Assembly (NCBI GenBank): GCA_023483915.1
Contig: JAMDEO010000190.1
Span: forward strand, 1,892-47,555
Length of the DNA: 45,664 bases
Direction of reading: 5' to 3'
Source: Actinomycetota bacterium
Lineage (GTDB): Bacteria > Actinomycetota > Thermoleophilia > RBG-16-64-13
Shown: positions 1-8,964 of the stretch, one piece after another
Position numbering within the stretch: position 1 is the stretch's first letter
Layout of the letters: the number at the start of each line of letters is the position of its first letter
Notes under the pieces: generated by a model
Databases searched by the model: none
Told to the model about the DNA's origin: nothing
Seen by the model: the letters and a program-made list of their open reading frames with translations, nothing else
Made by a program: the position numbers and the translations under genes

Positions 1-1881
1 CGGGAGTTGGCGAAGTACTTGGCGATATCGTTCGCAATGCTGAACGTGGTCAGCGAGCCGCGGGTCATGAGGGTCTGCTTGCCGATATGGACGATCTCTA
101 GAAGCTTGGTCGGGTTCGAGTCGAGGTCTACCATGTTGCCGGCCTCCTTAGCGGCCTGCGTGCCTGTGTTCATGGCAACTGCGACATCGGCTTGAGCGAG
201 GGCAGGGGCATCGTTGGTGCCGTCACCGGTCATTGCCACCAGGCGGCCTTCTCCCTGGTAGCTGCGGATGAGGCTTAGTTTGGCTTCCGGCGTTGCCTCT
301 GCCAGGAAGTCATCTACGCCAGCCTCGGCGGCAATTGAGGCAGCAGTGACGGGGTTGTCGCCGGTAATCATGACAGTGCGGATGCCCATTCTTCGCAGGT
401 CTTGGAACCGCTCACGTATCCCGCCCTTGATGATGTCCTTGAGGAAGATCACACCCAGGGTGCGGCCTCCATCCGCGACAACCAGCGGAGTCCCGCCCTG
501 CTTGGCTATATTCCGGACCGTCGCTTGCACGTCGGGGGGAAGAGTGCCGCCCCGTTCTTTCACGAAGGCTTCCACTGCATCGGCTGCGCCTTTGCGGATT
601 TTCCGCCCGTCCATATCGGCGCCGCTCATGCGGGTCTGCGCCGCAAATGGTACAAACGTGGCTTTGAGCTCGTGTATCTCGCGGCCGCGAAGCCCATACT
701 GCTTCTTCGCCAGCACCACGATGCTGCGGCCCTCGGGCGTCTCGTCCGCGAGCGAAGCGAGCTGGGCCGCATCGGCTAGCTCGGCGACATCCACGCCCAG
801 AGCAGGAATGAACTCCGAAGCCTGCCGGTTGCCAAGGGTAATGGTCCCGGTTTTGTCGAGCAGAAGTACGTCCACATCGCCTGCCGCTTCCACCGCTCGT
901 CCCGACATGGCGACGACGTTGGCCTGGCTCAGCCTGTTCATCCCCTGCAATGCCGATGGCTGACAGAAGCGCCCCGATAGTTGTCGGCGCTAGGCAGACG
1001 AGCAAAGCCGCGAGGACGGCGATGGACACCACCTCTCCCTTCCCGGCAATCTGCACACTGAACGTCGACATGGGTTGCAGGGCGATGACGACAACAAGGA
1101 AGATGATGGTGAGGCTGGCGAGCAAAATGTTCAGGGCTATCTCGTTTGGGGTCTTCTGACGTTTGGCACCCTCAACCATTGCGATCATCCTGTCGAGGAA
1201 GGTGTCGCCCGGGTCGGTGCTCACCCGAACGATCAGCCAATCCGAGAGAACTCGAGTGCCCCCGGTGACGGCACTGCGGTCGCCACCGCTCTCACGGATA
1301 ACCGGGGCGCTCTCACCGGTGATGGCACTCTCATCGACCGAGGCTGCCCCAGCGATCACGTCCCCGTCGGCCGGGATCAGTTCGCCGGCTTCGACCAAGA
1401 CCACGTCCCCGCGCCGCAGAAGCACAGAGGCTGTCTCCTCGCTGGGAGCTTCCCGTTTCGGCGCCGACAGTTTGTGGGCGATCACCTCTTGCCGGGCCTT
1501 GCGAAGTGATTCCGCCTGCGCCCGCCCTCGTCCCTCCGCCAGGGCTTCTGCGAAGTTCGCGAACACCACCGTGAACCATAGGAGCAGCGAGATGGCAAGG
1601 GTGAAACCCGTCGGGCCTTCCTTGAGACCGGCGACTGACTCGAAGAAAAGCACCAGAGTGAGAAGCGCGCCGACCCACACCACAAACATGACCGGGTTTC
1701 TTATCTGCGTCCGGGGATTCAGTTTCGTGAACGAATTGACGACAGCCTCGAGTATCAGACGCCTGTCGGTGGACACGCGCTTCCCGCCGCGCGGATGCTG
1801 GTGCGCGGCTTCGCTGAGAATCGGCGTCGTCTCGTCGTACGGCTGGTCCACACCCGGTCTGATGTCTCTATCTTGGCTCAT
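1..1881 (-). CDS. kdpB: K+-transporting P-type ATPase subunit B, 3' end off window, frameshifted
   Basis: This is the catalytic subunit of the KdpFABC potassium pump, which hydrolyses ATP through a phospho-aspartate intermediate in the inner membrane. The first frame (1881 down to about 946) holds the N-terminal membrane helices, the actuator loop with TGES near residue 190, and the [17 protein letters not shown] segment. The protein then continues one base out of register: after an extra base in the C run at 942-945 (a G run on the coding strand), the other frame reads [14 protein letters not shown], then DKTGT (about 850-865), and on to [16 protein letters not shown] at the window edge. About 80 C-terminal residues are missing. 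It starts 6 bp after the kdpA stop. The frameshift is either a sequencing error or a real lesion. The family call is certain. Confidence 0.95.
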
Positions 1882-1887
1882 TCGTCA

Positions 1888-3636
1888 TCACATCATGAGT
1901 TGCTCAACGATGGGACCCAGGGCGAGGGCCGGGAAGAAGCTCAACGCGGCCACAATGATGATCACGGCTATCAGAACCCCCACGAATAGGGGGCCATCAG
2001 TGTGAAGTGTTCCGGCGGTTACCGGAACGAGCTTTTTCTTGGCAAGCGATCCGGCAATGGCCAGAGTCGGCAGCATCATCCAATAGCGCCCGATCAGCAT
2101 GATCAGGCCGAGTCCGATGTTGTAGAAGGTGGTGTTGGCGTTGAGCCCGGCGAAGGCACTGCCGTTGTTGCCACTACCTGAACTAAAGGCGTACAGCACT
2201 TCGGTCAGGCCGTGCGGCCCCGGATTTGGGATCGACGAGGTTCCCGTCTTGGTGGAGAGAGCGACAGCCGTGCCGAACAAGATCTCCACCACCGGGATGA
2301 GGATGATCAGCGAAGCCATCTTCATCTCGTACATCTCGATCTTCTTGCCCAAGTACTCGGGCGTTCGCCCAACCATTAGACCGGCAATGAAGACGGCAAT
2401 GACCGCAAAGACAAGGATCCCGTAAAGACCGGATCCCACGCCGCCGAACACCACCTCCCCCAAGTGGATCATGGTTAGCGGGATCATGCCTCCCAGCGGG
2501 GTGTAGGAGTCGTGCATAGAGTTGACGGCGCCGCAGGAGGTTCCGGTGGTGACGACCGCCCACTCTGCGGACAGCCCAATGCCGAACCGAGTTTCCTTGC
2601 CCTCCATGTTGCCACCGGGTTGAGCGGTCACCCCCGACGTGACCGCTTGAATGTTGGCTCCCGCGGCAGCTTCCTGAGGCACACCTCGGGCCTCGAAGGC
2701 GTACGCGGCCACGATCATCCCTACGAGAATAATCATCATGACTACGAAGATGGTCCACCCTTGGCGGGTGCTCCGCACCATGCGCCCGAAGGTGTAGGTG
2801 AGGCCTGCCGGGATTATCAGGATGGCGAATATCTCAATGAAGTTGGAGAACGGTGTGGGGTTCTCGAAGGGGTGCGAAGAGTTCGCATTGAAGAAGCCGC
2901 CACCATTTGTTCCGACTTGTTTGATTGCGATCTGTGATGCCGCGGGACCAACCGAAAGACTTTGACTTGTCACGGTCGCCCCGTTCGCGTTGGTCGTCGC
3001 TTGGACGAGATTCGCGCTCTGCGTGTCGTGAAAAGTCTGCACGACTCCCTGAGAGAGAAGCAGGATGGCAACCACGATGGATATAGGCAGAAGGATATAA
3101 AGAGTGGCCCGAGTCATGTCCACCCAGAAGTTGCCCAGCTTGCCGGTTGTCTTGCGGCCGAAGCCCCGGATGAGCGCGATGGCTACGGCTATGCCCGTGG
3201 CCGCGGAAAGGAAGTTCTGCACTCCCATGCCGATCATCTGAGTGACGTACTTCATGGTGGTCTCGCCGCCGTACGCCTGCCAGTTCGTGTTGGTCACGAA
3301 GCTGACCGCTGTGTTGAAGGCGAGGTCAGGACGCACCGCGCTCAGGCCCGAAGGGCCGGAAGGGAAAACCCCCTGGATCCGTTGGATGAGGTAGAGAAGC
3401 AGGAACCCAGCGAAATTAAAGGCAAGCATGCAAAGCGCATATTTCTTCCAGCCCATTTCCCGATCCGGATCGATGCCGGAAACGCGGTAGAGAAAGCGCT
3501 CAACGGGCCCGAGGGCCCGGTCGATCCAAACGGGCTTCCCTTCGAACACCCTGGCCATATACGCGCCCATCGGTTTCGTGAGCAGCGCCACCGCCAAGAG
3601 CAGGACCAGGATCTGCAGCCATCCTTGAGGGGTCAT
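1888..3636 (-). CDS. kdpA: K+-transporting ATPase subunit A
   Basis: KdpA is the K+-selective channel-like subunit of the Kdp pump, in the inner membrane. At 582 residues it has the normal family length. All four selectivity-filter loops are visible: TNTNWQAYGGE near residue 115, GTNGGGFFNANSSHPFENP near 240, TGTSCGAVNSMHDSYTPLGG near the middle of the second half, and GSGNNGSAFAGLNANT toward the C-terminus. About ten hydrophobic segments are seen. It lies between kdpF (61 bp upstream) and kdpB (6 bp downstream) on the same strand, the usual kdpFAB order; kdpC would lie left of the window. The ribosome-binding site is weak, so translation may depend on coupling with kdpF. Confidence 0.97.
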   Translation of the reverse strand: MTPQGWLQILVLLLAVALLTKPMGAYMARVFEGKPVWIDRALGPVERFLYRVSGIDPDREMGWKKYALCMLAFNFAGFLLLYLIQRIQGVFPSGPSGLSAVRPDLAFNTAVSFVTNTNWQAYGGETTMKYVTQMIGMGVQNFLSAATGIAVAIALIRGFGRKTTGKLGNFWVDMTRATLYILLPISIVVAILLLSQGVVQTFHDTQSANLVQATTNANGATVTSQSLSVGPAASQIAIKQVGTNGGGFFNANSSHPFENPTPFSNFIEIFAILIIPAGLTYTFGRMVRSTRQGWTIFVVMMIILVGMIVAAYAFEARGVPQEAAAGANIQAVTSGVTAQPGGNMEGKETRFGIGLSAEWAVVTTGTSCGAVNSMHDSYTPLGGMIPLTMIHLGEVVFGGVGSGLYGILVFAVIAVFIAGLMVGRTPEYLGKKIEMYEMKMASLIILIPVVEILFGTAVALSTKTGTSSIPNPGPHGLTEVLYAFSSGSGNNGSAFAGLNANTTFYNIGLGLIMLIGRYWMMLPTLAIAGSLAKKKLVPVTAGTLHTDGPLFVGVLIAVIIIVAALSFFPALALGPIVEQLMM

Positions 3637-3696
3637 GGTCTCTTGCCGTCCCGGCGGAGACCCGCCGGCCCAGATGTCGGTGCGCCAAGAAGCACG

Positions 3697-3780
3697 TCAG
3701 CCCAGCCTGTCCGGCTTGAGCAGTGCGTAGAAGAGATAGCAGAGTAGAAGACCGGCGATGATGGCCGCAATAACCAGCAT
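3697..3780 (-). CDS. kdpF: KdpF, small stabilising subunit of the Kdp pump
   Basis: A 27-residue, single-helix membrane peptide (begins MLVIAAIIAG, ends LKPDRLG) that stabilises KdpFABC. The hydrophobic run followed by Y-x-L-x-x-P-x-x-L is the typical KdpF pattern. It starts with ATG 15 bp after the stop of the preceding small gene and has a purine-rich CGGAG ribosome-binding site. It lies directly before kdpA. The call rests on position and on this C-terminal pattern. Confidence 0.9.
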   Translation of the reverse strand: MLVIAAIIAGLLLCYLFYALLKPDRLG

Positions 3781-3795
3781 GGCGCTCTCCGCTCT

Positions 3796-3876
3796 CTACA
3801 AGCGATCCAAGAGATGAACAAAAACCCACGACAAGGCGAAGAACGCTACGGCAATCGCAATGACCACAAAGTCCAT
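3796..3876 (-). CDS. 26-residue single-helix membrane peptide upstream of kdpF
   Basis: A small open frame beginning MDFVVIAIAVAFFALSW and ending LLDRL. It is one hydrophobic helix with a short charged tail and a strong AAGGAG ribosome-binding site 6 bases before the ATG. It is the first gene of the kdp operon, 15 bp before kdpF. A second micro-peptide at this position occurs in other kdp operons (recalled, not checked). A role as an extra Kdp subunit or assembly factor is inferred from position only. The start is well supported by the ribosome-binding site. Confidence 0.7.
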   Translation of the reverse strand: MDFVVIAIAVAFFALSWVFVHLLDRL

Positions 3877-3902
3877 GGACTCTCCTTGATTGACACCGGA
3901 GC

Positions 3903-3929
3903 AAGATACCCCTCCGCAGAATCCGTCAA
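3903..3929 (-). promoter_or_regulatory. candidate kdp operon promoter
   Basis: On the minus strand, TTGACG is followed after 15 bases by TATCTT, 27 bp before the first small kdp gene. The spacing is shorter than ideal. Just upstream (3937-3949) is the short palindrome GCAAA-CGC-TTTGC, which could bind a regulator. No kdpDE genes are in the window. Confidence 0.35.
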
Positions 3930-4041
3930 TCTTTCTGCAAACGCTTTGCTTACTGCAATCGCGCCGGTTTCTACAAAGCTTTTACACGGGTAGTGCTTTC
4001 ATAGAAGATGACAGTCGCAGGCGGACGGGAAGGAGCAACTC

Positions 4042-4482
4042 GTGGTCCTGTCAGCGAAACTCGAGCGAGAGGGCGAGGATGCCGAAACCGTGCTCTATGG
4101 CGCTCGCCCTGATGATCAGCCGACCTTCATAACGGAGCCGGTGCGCCTCCTCAAGACACTCTTGCCGGACCCTCCGCCGGCAGCCATCCGAGTCAGCTTC
4201 GAATGGTCACCGCCCACTCTTGTTCAGCCCGTCGTGCCGGCTGTCTCTCAGACCTCATCACCGGCGGTAGCAGCTACGCCCGGGAGAGCTACGCTCCGTC
4301 AAGGCGACAAGGCCAAGGTGGTAGTCAATAGGCGCTCTACGGTCAAAGGTCCACCCGAAAAGGTTGAGCAGTACCTTGGGAGAACCGGGAAAGTCGTGTG
4401 GACAACCAGAGACGGCGCCCTTGTCGAATTCGAGAAAGGAACCACCTGGTTCTCCTACGACGAGTTGGAGCCGGTCGGCTAA
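4042..4482 (+). CDS. hypothetical protein with C-terminal KOW/SH3-like segment
   Basis: A 146-residue soluble protein that I do not recognise as a whole. The N-terminal 60 residues are acidic and charged, followed by a Pro/Ala/Thr linker. The last 55 residues (GDKAKVVVN, then GRTGKVVWTTRDGALVEFE, ending FSYDELEPVG) look like a small beta-barrel of the KOW/SH3 kind, as found in nucleic-acid or protein binding modules. The GTG start is chosen because AAGGAG lies 6 bases upstream. It is transcribed divergently from kdp and converges on lgt, with only 20 bp between the stops. Function unknown. Confidence 0.65.
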   Translation: MVLSAKLEREGEDAETVLYGARPDDQPTFITEPVRLLKTLLPDPPPAAIRVSFEWSPPTLVQPVVPAVSQTSSPAVAATPGRATLRQGDKAKVVVNRRSTVKGPPEKVEQYLGRTGKVVWTTRDGALVEFEKGTTWFSYDELEPVG

Positions 4483-4489
4483 CGCCGAC
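4474..4489. terminator. short hairpin between convergent genes
   Basis: GTCGGC-TAAC-GCCGAC forms a perfect 6-bp stem with a 4-base loop that contains the stop codon of the KOW-like gene. It sits between that gene and lgt, which converge. There is no T run, so termination is only a possibility. Confidence 0.3.
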
Positions 4490-4502
4490 TCGCCAGCGGT
4501 CG

Positions 4503-5303
4503 CTACCCGCTTGTGACGGCTCTCTGCCTTGCGGAGCTCCGGAGCTTCAGGAGGTACATGGCAACGGGCACCAGGATAACGCCGGCGAGCGCGATGAGCT
4601 GGGCTTCACGCAAGCCCATGAAGATGATGTTGTTAATCCGGTAGAAGGAAATGAAGAACCGGCCTGCCGAGTACAGCCCTATGTATGACAGGATGGCCAT
4701 CCCGTCGGTCTTCAGGCGTGGAATGACCACCAGCAAGATGCCAACCATAATGAGAAGCCAGAGCTGTTCATACATCGGCGTGGGGTGAGTGGGCACTCCC
4801 AGCAGATCAGCCGGGAGAAGGGCGTGAGGATTCGTGTAGGTGATGCCCCAAGGGAGATTCGTGGGGGGTCCCCAGGTATCTCCATTTATTATGTTGGCGA
4901 ACCGTCCGATGATCTGAGCGACAGGAAACGCCAGTGCCGTCGCATCGAGAACCCTTAAGATCGAAAGCTTCTTCCAGCGGCAGTAGATAACGAGACCGAG
5001 GAAGCCTCCGGCTATCACCCCGTAAATGGCCAAGCCGACAAGTGGCCCGCGGAAGATATCTCCCGGATGGGCGGCGTACCAGTCCAGATTGTCGAGAACA
5101 TGGACCAGCCGCGCACCGATGACCCCGAGAGGGACCGCGATGAGGGCTATGCCCCAGGTGCGATCTCCCGGAATCCCTCTCTGTTGTAGCCCCCGCCGGA
5201 AGATGAGAAGTCCGACAAACAAGGCCACAGCCATTATCAGGCCATACCAATGAATCGAGAGGGGTCCTATCTTGGCGAGGACCGGATCTATGTTAATCGT
5301 CAT
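4503..5303 (-). CDS. lgt: prolipoprotein diacylglyceryl transferase
   Basis: Lgt attaches diacylglycerol from phosphatidylglycerol to the lipobox cysteine of prolipoproteins at the inner membrane. This 266-residue protein has about seven hydrophobic segments, the N-terminal HWYGLIMA motif and the family signature GRFANIINGDTWG near residues 133-145, followed by P-x-P-MYEQL. Compared from memory with E. coli Lgt, the signature Arg and Asn are kept, but the usual HGG His position reads Y, the Glu after NG is Asp, and the RxxxE Glu near the C-terminus is Ser (RFFISFYR). These may be lineage features. It appears to be a single-gene unit. Confidence 0.92.
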   Translation of the reverse strand: MTINIDPVLAKIGPLSIHWYGLIMAVALFVGLLIFRRGLQQRGIPGDRTWGIALIAVPLGVIGARLVHVLDNLDWYAAHPGDIFRGPLVGLAIYGVIAGGFLGLVIYCRWKKLSILRVLDATALAFPVAQIIGRFANIINGDTWGPPTNLPWGITYTNPHALLPADLLGVPTHPTPMYEQLWLLIMVGILLVVIPRLKTDGMAILSYIGLYSAGRFFISFYRINNIIFMGLREAQLIALAGVILVPVAMYLLKLRSSARQRAVTSG

Positions 5304-5422
5304 CTAGGTTGATCCGGATGCGACTTACTTTTCCCTGCAAAGTGCTCTAATTTACCGCTCGCGCGATGCCGGGAGAGTATACAGGACGGCGCCGAAAAGG
5401 GTTGGGTCGCCTGGGTGGCCTA

Positions 5423-6634
5423 CTAGGTGACGTACGCCGCCTGCGGCCGAAAGCGCCAGACGGCTGCCGCAAGGATGACGACGATCCAGATCCACACCAT
5501 AGCTAAGGGGAACAGCACCTTGCCCACTCCCCACCCTTGCAGGATGATTCCGTGGAATGCGTCGATCACCCAGGATGTCGGAAGAAAATGGGCTACCCGA
5601 GAGAACCCGGCGCTTGCCACATCAAGCGGGAACCAGGCCCCGCCAAGCGCGGCAAGGAGCATGGCGCAGATCACGGTTGTCGCCACGACTGCCTGCTCTG
5701 TCCTGAAGAGAGCAGCGATGAGCAGCCCGATGGAGCCGGCCAGAATCGAGAGCGAGATCATCGTCAGTACGAGAGCAGCCGGGCTGCGGAAGTAATCCAC
5801 GCCGAAGGCGAAACGGCCCAGAAGGATGAGGAATACCTGCTGCACCATGGTCATGATTACCATGGCCAGCAGCTTGCCGCCGATCACCTGGCTAGGGCCG
5901 GCGCGGGTGATGCTCAGCCGGCGAAGTGTTCCACTCCGCCTCTCTGTCACCACGCCGATGGCGATAGACAGCAGGCTGAAGAGGATCCAGTTGACCAGTT
6001 CTCCAGGAGAAGACTGCTCGAAACCGGCCGCGTGCTGTTTGTCCGAGGCCGCAAGATCCTGCGTGACTAGAGATATGACCGGGGTGTTGAGACTCTGGCC
6101 GACCGAGGACTGGGCGGCATTTTTGGCTGAGATTTGTGACGCTGAGTCACTTCCGACAATCCCCATGCTTGTCGCAACCGTGACTGCAGTGTCGGTCGCA
6201 AGTTGCTCCACGCCTAGCCTCTCCACAGCGCTCTCCACCGCCCGGGCTGCGGATTGACCGCCGGACGATGTTTGTATCATCACGAGACTCAGTTTCGCAG
6301 CCTTTCCATCCTGAACCAGTGTGCTGAAGTCCGGCGGGATGATAAGGCCAACTGCGTACTTCTCCTGCTGCACTCCGGCGTCGATGGAAGCTTGGTCTAC
6401 GTCGACGACCGTGACCACCGACGATTCTCCGAGAAGGGCGACCAGTCTGCCGGCTACGGGCCCCCCGTCGGCGTCCGCTACGGCGAGTGGAAACGCGCCG
6501 CCTTCACCCGACCCAATGACCAGCCCCAGCACGACTGTGAAGATCACCGGCAGGACGATAGTGAAAAGCGCGGCAAGACGGTCGCGTCGGGTCTGAAGCA
6601 GGTCCTTGACCGCTATGTACCAGGCGCTTCTCAT
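5423..6634 (-). CDS. ABC-2 type transporter permease (second permease)
   Basis: Membrane subunit of an ABC exporter, ABC2_membrane_3 type. It has one N-terminal helix (LAALFTIVLPVIFTVVLGLV), a large extracytoplasmic domain of about 170 residues, then five or so C-terminal helices preceded by the cytoplasmic segment ERRSGTLRRLSITRAGP, which typically couples to the ATPase. The start MRSAWYIAVKDLLQ is chosen because its ATG overlaps the stop of the upstream permease by 4 bp (ATGA); the frame stays open further upstream but reads as non-native sequence. Length is 403 residues. It probably pairs with the upstream permease as a heterodimer. The substrate cannot be told from sequence. Confidence 0.9.
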   Translation of the reverse strand: MRSAWYIAVKDLLQTRRDRLAALFTIVLPVIFTVVLGLVIGSGEGGAFPLAVADADGGPVAGRLVALLGESSVVTVVDVDQASIDAGVQQEKYAVGLIIPPDFSTLVQDGKAAKLSLVMIQTSSGGQSAARAVESAVERLGVEQLATDTAVTVATSMGIVGSDSASQISAKNAAQSSVGQSLNTPVISLVTQDLAASDKQHAAGFEQSSPGELVNWILFSLLSIAIGVVTERRSGTLRRLSITRAGPSQVIGGKLLAMVIMTMVQQVFLILLGRFAFGVDYFRSPAALVLTMISLSILAGSIGLLIAALFRTEQAVVATTVICAMLLAALGGAWFPLDVASAGFSRVAHFLPTSWVIDAFHGIILQGWGVGKVLFPLAMVWIWIVVILAAAVWRFRPQAAYVT

Positions 6635-7920
6635 GCGAAGCGCCTTCCGAAGGCCACTGTGGCAACCGCGAAGAAGACGGCGGAAGACGCCAAGACCACA
6701 AGCACAGGAAGGCCGATGCTGCCCCAAGATCCCCCGTAGAGGGCCTTGCTCCATCCCTCCAGCAGCCAACCATTGGGAGTTATTCTCCGGACGATCGCAA
6801 AGGGTCCGGTGAAGTTCACTGAGCCGACGAAGTTTCCGCCCACCAAGCCCAGGAACACGAACACCGCGCTGCTGAAAGCCCCCGCCTGCGCGGGAGTCTT
6901 GGCCAAGGAGATCATCAGGAGGGCAAGGGAGGCCGCAACGAGAGCCCCACAAATGGTGAGAACGGCGACCGGCCCAAAGAAGCCCCAATGGGCTCCGAAA
7001 ACCAGCCGTCCAACGACCAGCAAGATGATCGACTGGATGAGCACCACCATGAAGACGGCGACGTATTTCCCGCCGAGAATCAACCTTCGCGACGTCGGAG
7101 TGGTGAAGAGCCTGGCCAGGGTTGCGTTTCGCTGCTCGTCTATGATGCTCCGGGCCGGCTGCGAGGCCCCGAAGAACATGAAGAACACCATCATGCCGAG
7201 AAGAACCTGGCTGGCCACATTGGGCGCCGCCCGCTCTGATGCGGAGATCGAGGGGGCACGCGAGTCTATGGAGATCGGCGGCTGGCCCTGGAACCCCTGG
7301 CCGAAGGCCTGTGCGGTCTTGGTGGCTGCATCTGTGAGTACCCCTGGGTCATGGTTTCCGGACTGGGTGACTATGGCGACGGCGCCCGCGGCTGCCGCCC
7401 GGGCGCCATTCAGGCTGAGGATCGCAGACTGCACGATGCTGCTAACGATCCCGGGCGAGATGGTCAGGGACGGATCGCGGTAGATCGTGATGCTTGCGGA
7501 CTTCCCTGAAGGCGACGACACTGCTTCAGTAAGCCCTGCGGGGATGATGACGGCGACGCTGGCATCTCCGTTGTCGACCGCTGCCCGGGCCTCGCCTTCT
7601 GTGGCGAACTTCTTCAACACGACGAGGTCTTTGACATCAGGGCTGGCCAGGATCTGCTCGATGGTGGCCCCGGCGTTCTGTCCCCCGATAGCCGCACCCG
7701 ACCCCCCGGTTGCCGCACCCTGGTCGAGGTTAACGATCGCCGTATCCACCGGCTTGATGCTGAAGCTCGAGCCACTCCCGAAGGCTGCGCCGAGCGCGAG
7801 GGACAAGACCAGCGGTGCCGCCAGCATCATGGCAAGCGCCGGAATGTTCCGGTAGACATGACGGAAGTCTTTCCAGGCGATGGAAAGCGATCTCATCCGA
7901 AAGTCTCTGAGAAGGCTCAT
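6631..7920 (-). CDS. ABC-2 type transporter permease (first permease)
   Basis: A 429-residue exporter membrane subunit with the same layout as its downstream neighbour: N-terminal helix near residues 27-46, a long extracytoplasmic domain rich in Ala, Gly and Ser, then the coupling segment DEQRNATLARLFTTPTSRR and five C-terminal helices. It lies 23 bp after the ATPase gene and overlaps the second permease by 4 bp, so the three genes form one transcription unit. The family exports drugs, lipids or other small molecules; nothing here identifies the cargo. A second ATG eight codons in is an alternative start. Confidence 0.9.
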   Translation of the reverse strand: MSLLRDFRMRSLSIAWKDFRHVYRNIPALAMMLAAPLVLSLALGAAFGSGSSFSIKPVDTAIVNLDQGAATGGSGAAIGGQNAGATIEQILASPDVKDLVVLKKFATEGEARAAVDNGDASVAVIIPAGLTEAVSSPSGKSASITIYRDPSLTISPGIVSSIVQSAILSLNGARAAAAGAVAIVTQSGNHDPGVLTDAATKTAQAFGQGFQGQPPISIDSRAPSISASERAAPNVASQVLLGMMVFFMFFGASQPARSIIDEQRNATLARLFTTPTSRRLILGGKYVAVFMVVLIQSIILLVVGRLVFGAHWGFFGPVAVLTICGALVAASLALLMISLAKTPAQAGAFSSAVFVFLGLVGGNFVGSVNFTGPFAIVRRITPNGWLLEGWSKALYGGSWGSIGLPVLVVLASSAVFFAVATVAFGRRFA

Positions 7921-7943
7921 GATCGCGTTGAGCTCACGGCATC

Positions 7944-8894
7944 CTAGTCGCGGAGCGCGCGGCCAGTCAGATGGAGGAAGACCGCCTCCAGGTTCGGCTC
8001 GGCCAGAGCGATCTCGGTGATCCGCGCCTCCATCGCGCGGGCGCTCTCGAAAAGACGAGGCATCAAGGAGTTGGCATCATCGGTGAGAAGCCTCAGGTTG
8101 CGATCCTCTAACTCCGAGACCGCCGACACTCCTGGGATCTGGCGCCATTCCTCGGCCAAAGCCGTTGCCTGGCGGTCGACACTAAGGTCGATTCGCGTCT
8201 GCTCCCCGACGATTCTGACGAGCTCAGGCTGACTCCCCACGGCTATCAACTTGCCGTGGTCCATGATCGCTATCCGATCGGAAAGCTCTTGGGCCTCTTC
8301 CATGTAATGCGTGGTGTAGAGAATGGTCATGCCGGCCGCGTTGAAGTCCTTGATGCCATCCAGGATCGAACGGCGGCTCTGTGGATCGATCCCAACCGTG
8401 GGCTCATCGAGGTAGAGGATGCGAGGTTTGTGGAGCAGGGCCGCGCCAATATTCACCCGGCGCTTCATGCCCCCAGAGTACTTGTCCACCCGGTCGTTTT
8501 GGCGATCGGTCAGGCCGATCAACTCGATCACCTGGTCCACCCGGTTGGTCAGCTCGGCGCCGGACATCCCATACATCCGTCCCCAGAAGAACAGGTTTTC
8601 TCGCGCGCTCAGGTCGCCGTAAAGGGCTATGTCCTGGGGAACGACCCCAATCTGTTTCTTCACATTGTCGGCGTCGGAAAGAACCGAAGATCCGCCAACG
8701 GAGGCATCGCCCGAAGTGGGCCGCAGCAGGCAGGACAGGATGGAAATCGTGGTCGTCTTGCCGGCGCCATTCGGTCCGAGAAGGCTGAAGATCTCTCCCT
8801 CCTCTATCTCAAAGGAGACGTGATCAACAGCAACGGCACCTTTCGGCGGGTCGAACTGCTTGTAAAGCCCCCGGACTTCGATCGCGCTCACCAC
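7944..8894 (-). CDS. ABC transporter ATP-binding protein (exporter)
   Basis: A 316-residue ATPase that energises the two permeases encoded downstream. It has Walker A GPNGAGKT near residue 40, Q-loop (VVPQD), signature SGGMKRR, Walker B ILYLDEPT and the switch His in TTHYMEEA. An extra C-terminal domain of about 90 residues follows, common in drug/antibiotic exporter ATPases of the DrrA/CcmA type. The start is one of two adjacent GTG codons (8894 or 8891) behind a GGAGG site; the spacing slightly favours the second. It lies 70 bp downstream of the MBL-fold gene on the same strand and may share its transcript. Confidence 0.93.
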   Translation of the reverse strand: MVSAIEVRGLYKQFDPPKGAVAVDHVSFEIEEGEIFSLLGPNGAGKTTTISILSCLLRPTSGDASVGGSSVLSDADNVKKQIGVVPQDIALYGDLSARENLFFWGRMYGMSGAELTNRVDQVIELIGLTDRQNDRVDKYSGGMKRRVNIGAALLHKPRILYLDEPTVGIDPQSRRSILDGIKDFNAAGMTILYTTHYMEEAQELSDRIAIMDHGKLIAVGSQPELVRIVGEQTRIDLSVDRQATALAEEWRQIPGVSAVSELEDRNLRLLTDDANSLMPRLFESARAMEARITEIALAEPNLEAVFLHLTGRALRD

Positions 8895-8964
8895 CTGCCT
8901 CCAGTCTCGGCGACGGCCTCGTTCGCGGCGAGCGACTCGCGCCGCTCGCCGCCACCTGTATCAA

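Noticed and set aside
3877-4041. Possible c-di-AMP riboswitch before kdp
   Set aside because: The gap is short, and none of the conserved helices or motifs of that riboswitch are visible.
6635-6988. Upstream extension of the second ABC permease
   Set aside because: The extension reads as a shifted copy of the first permease gene; the true start overlaps that gene's stop by 4 bp.
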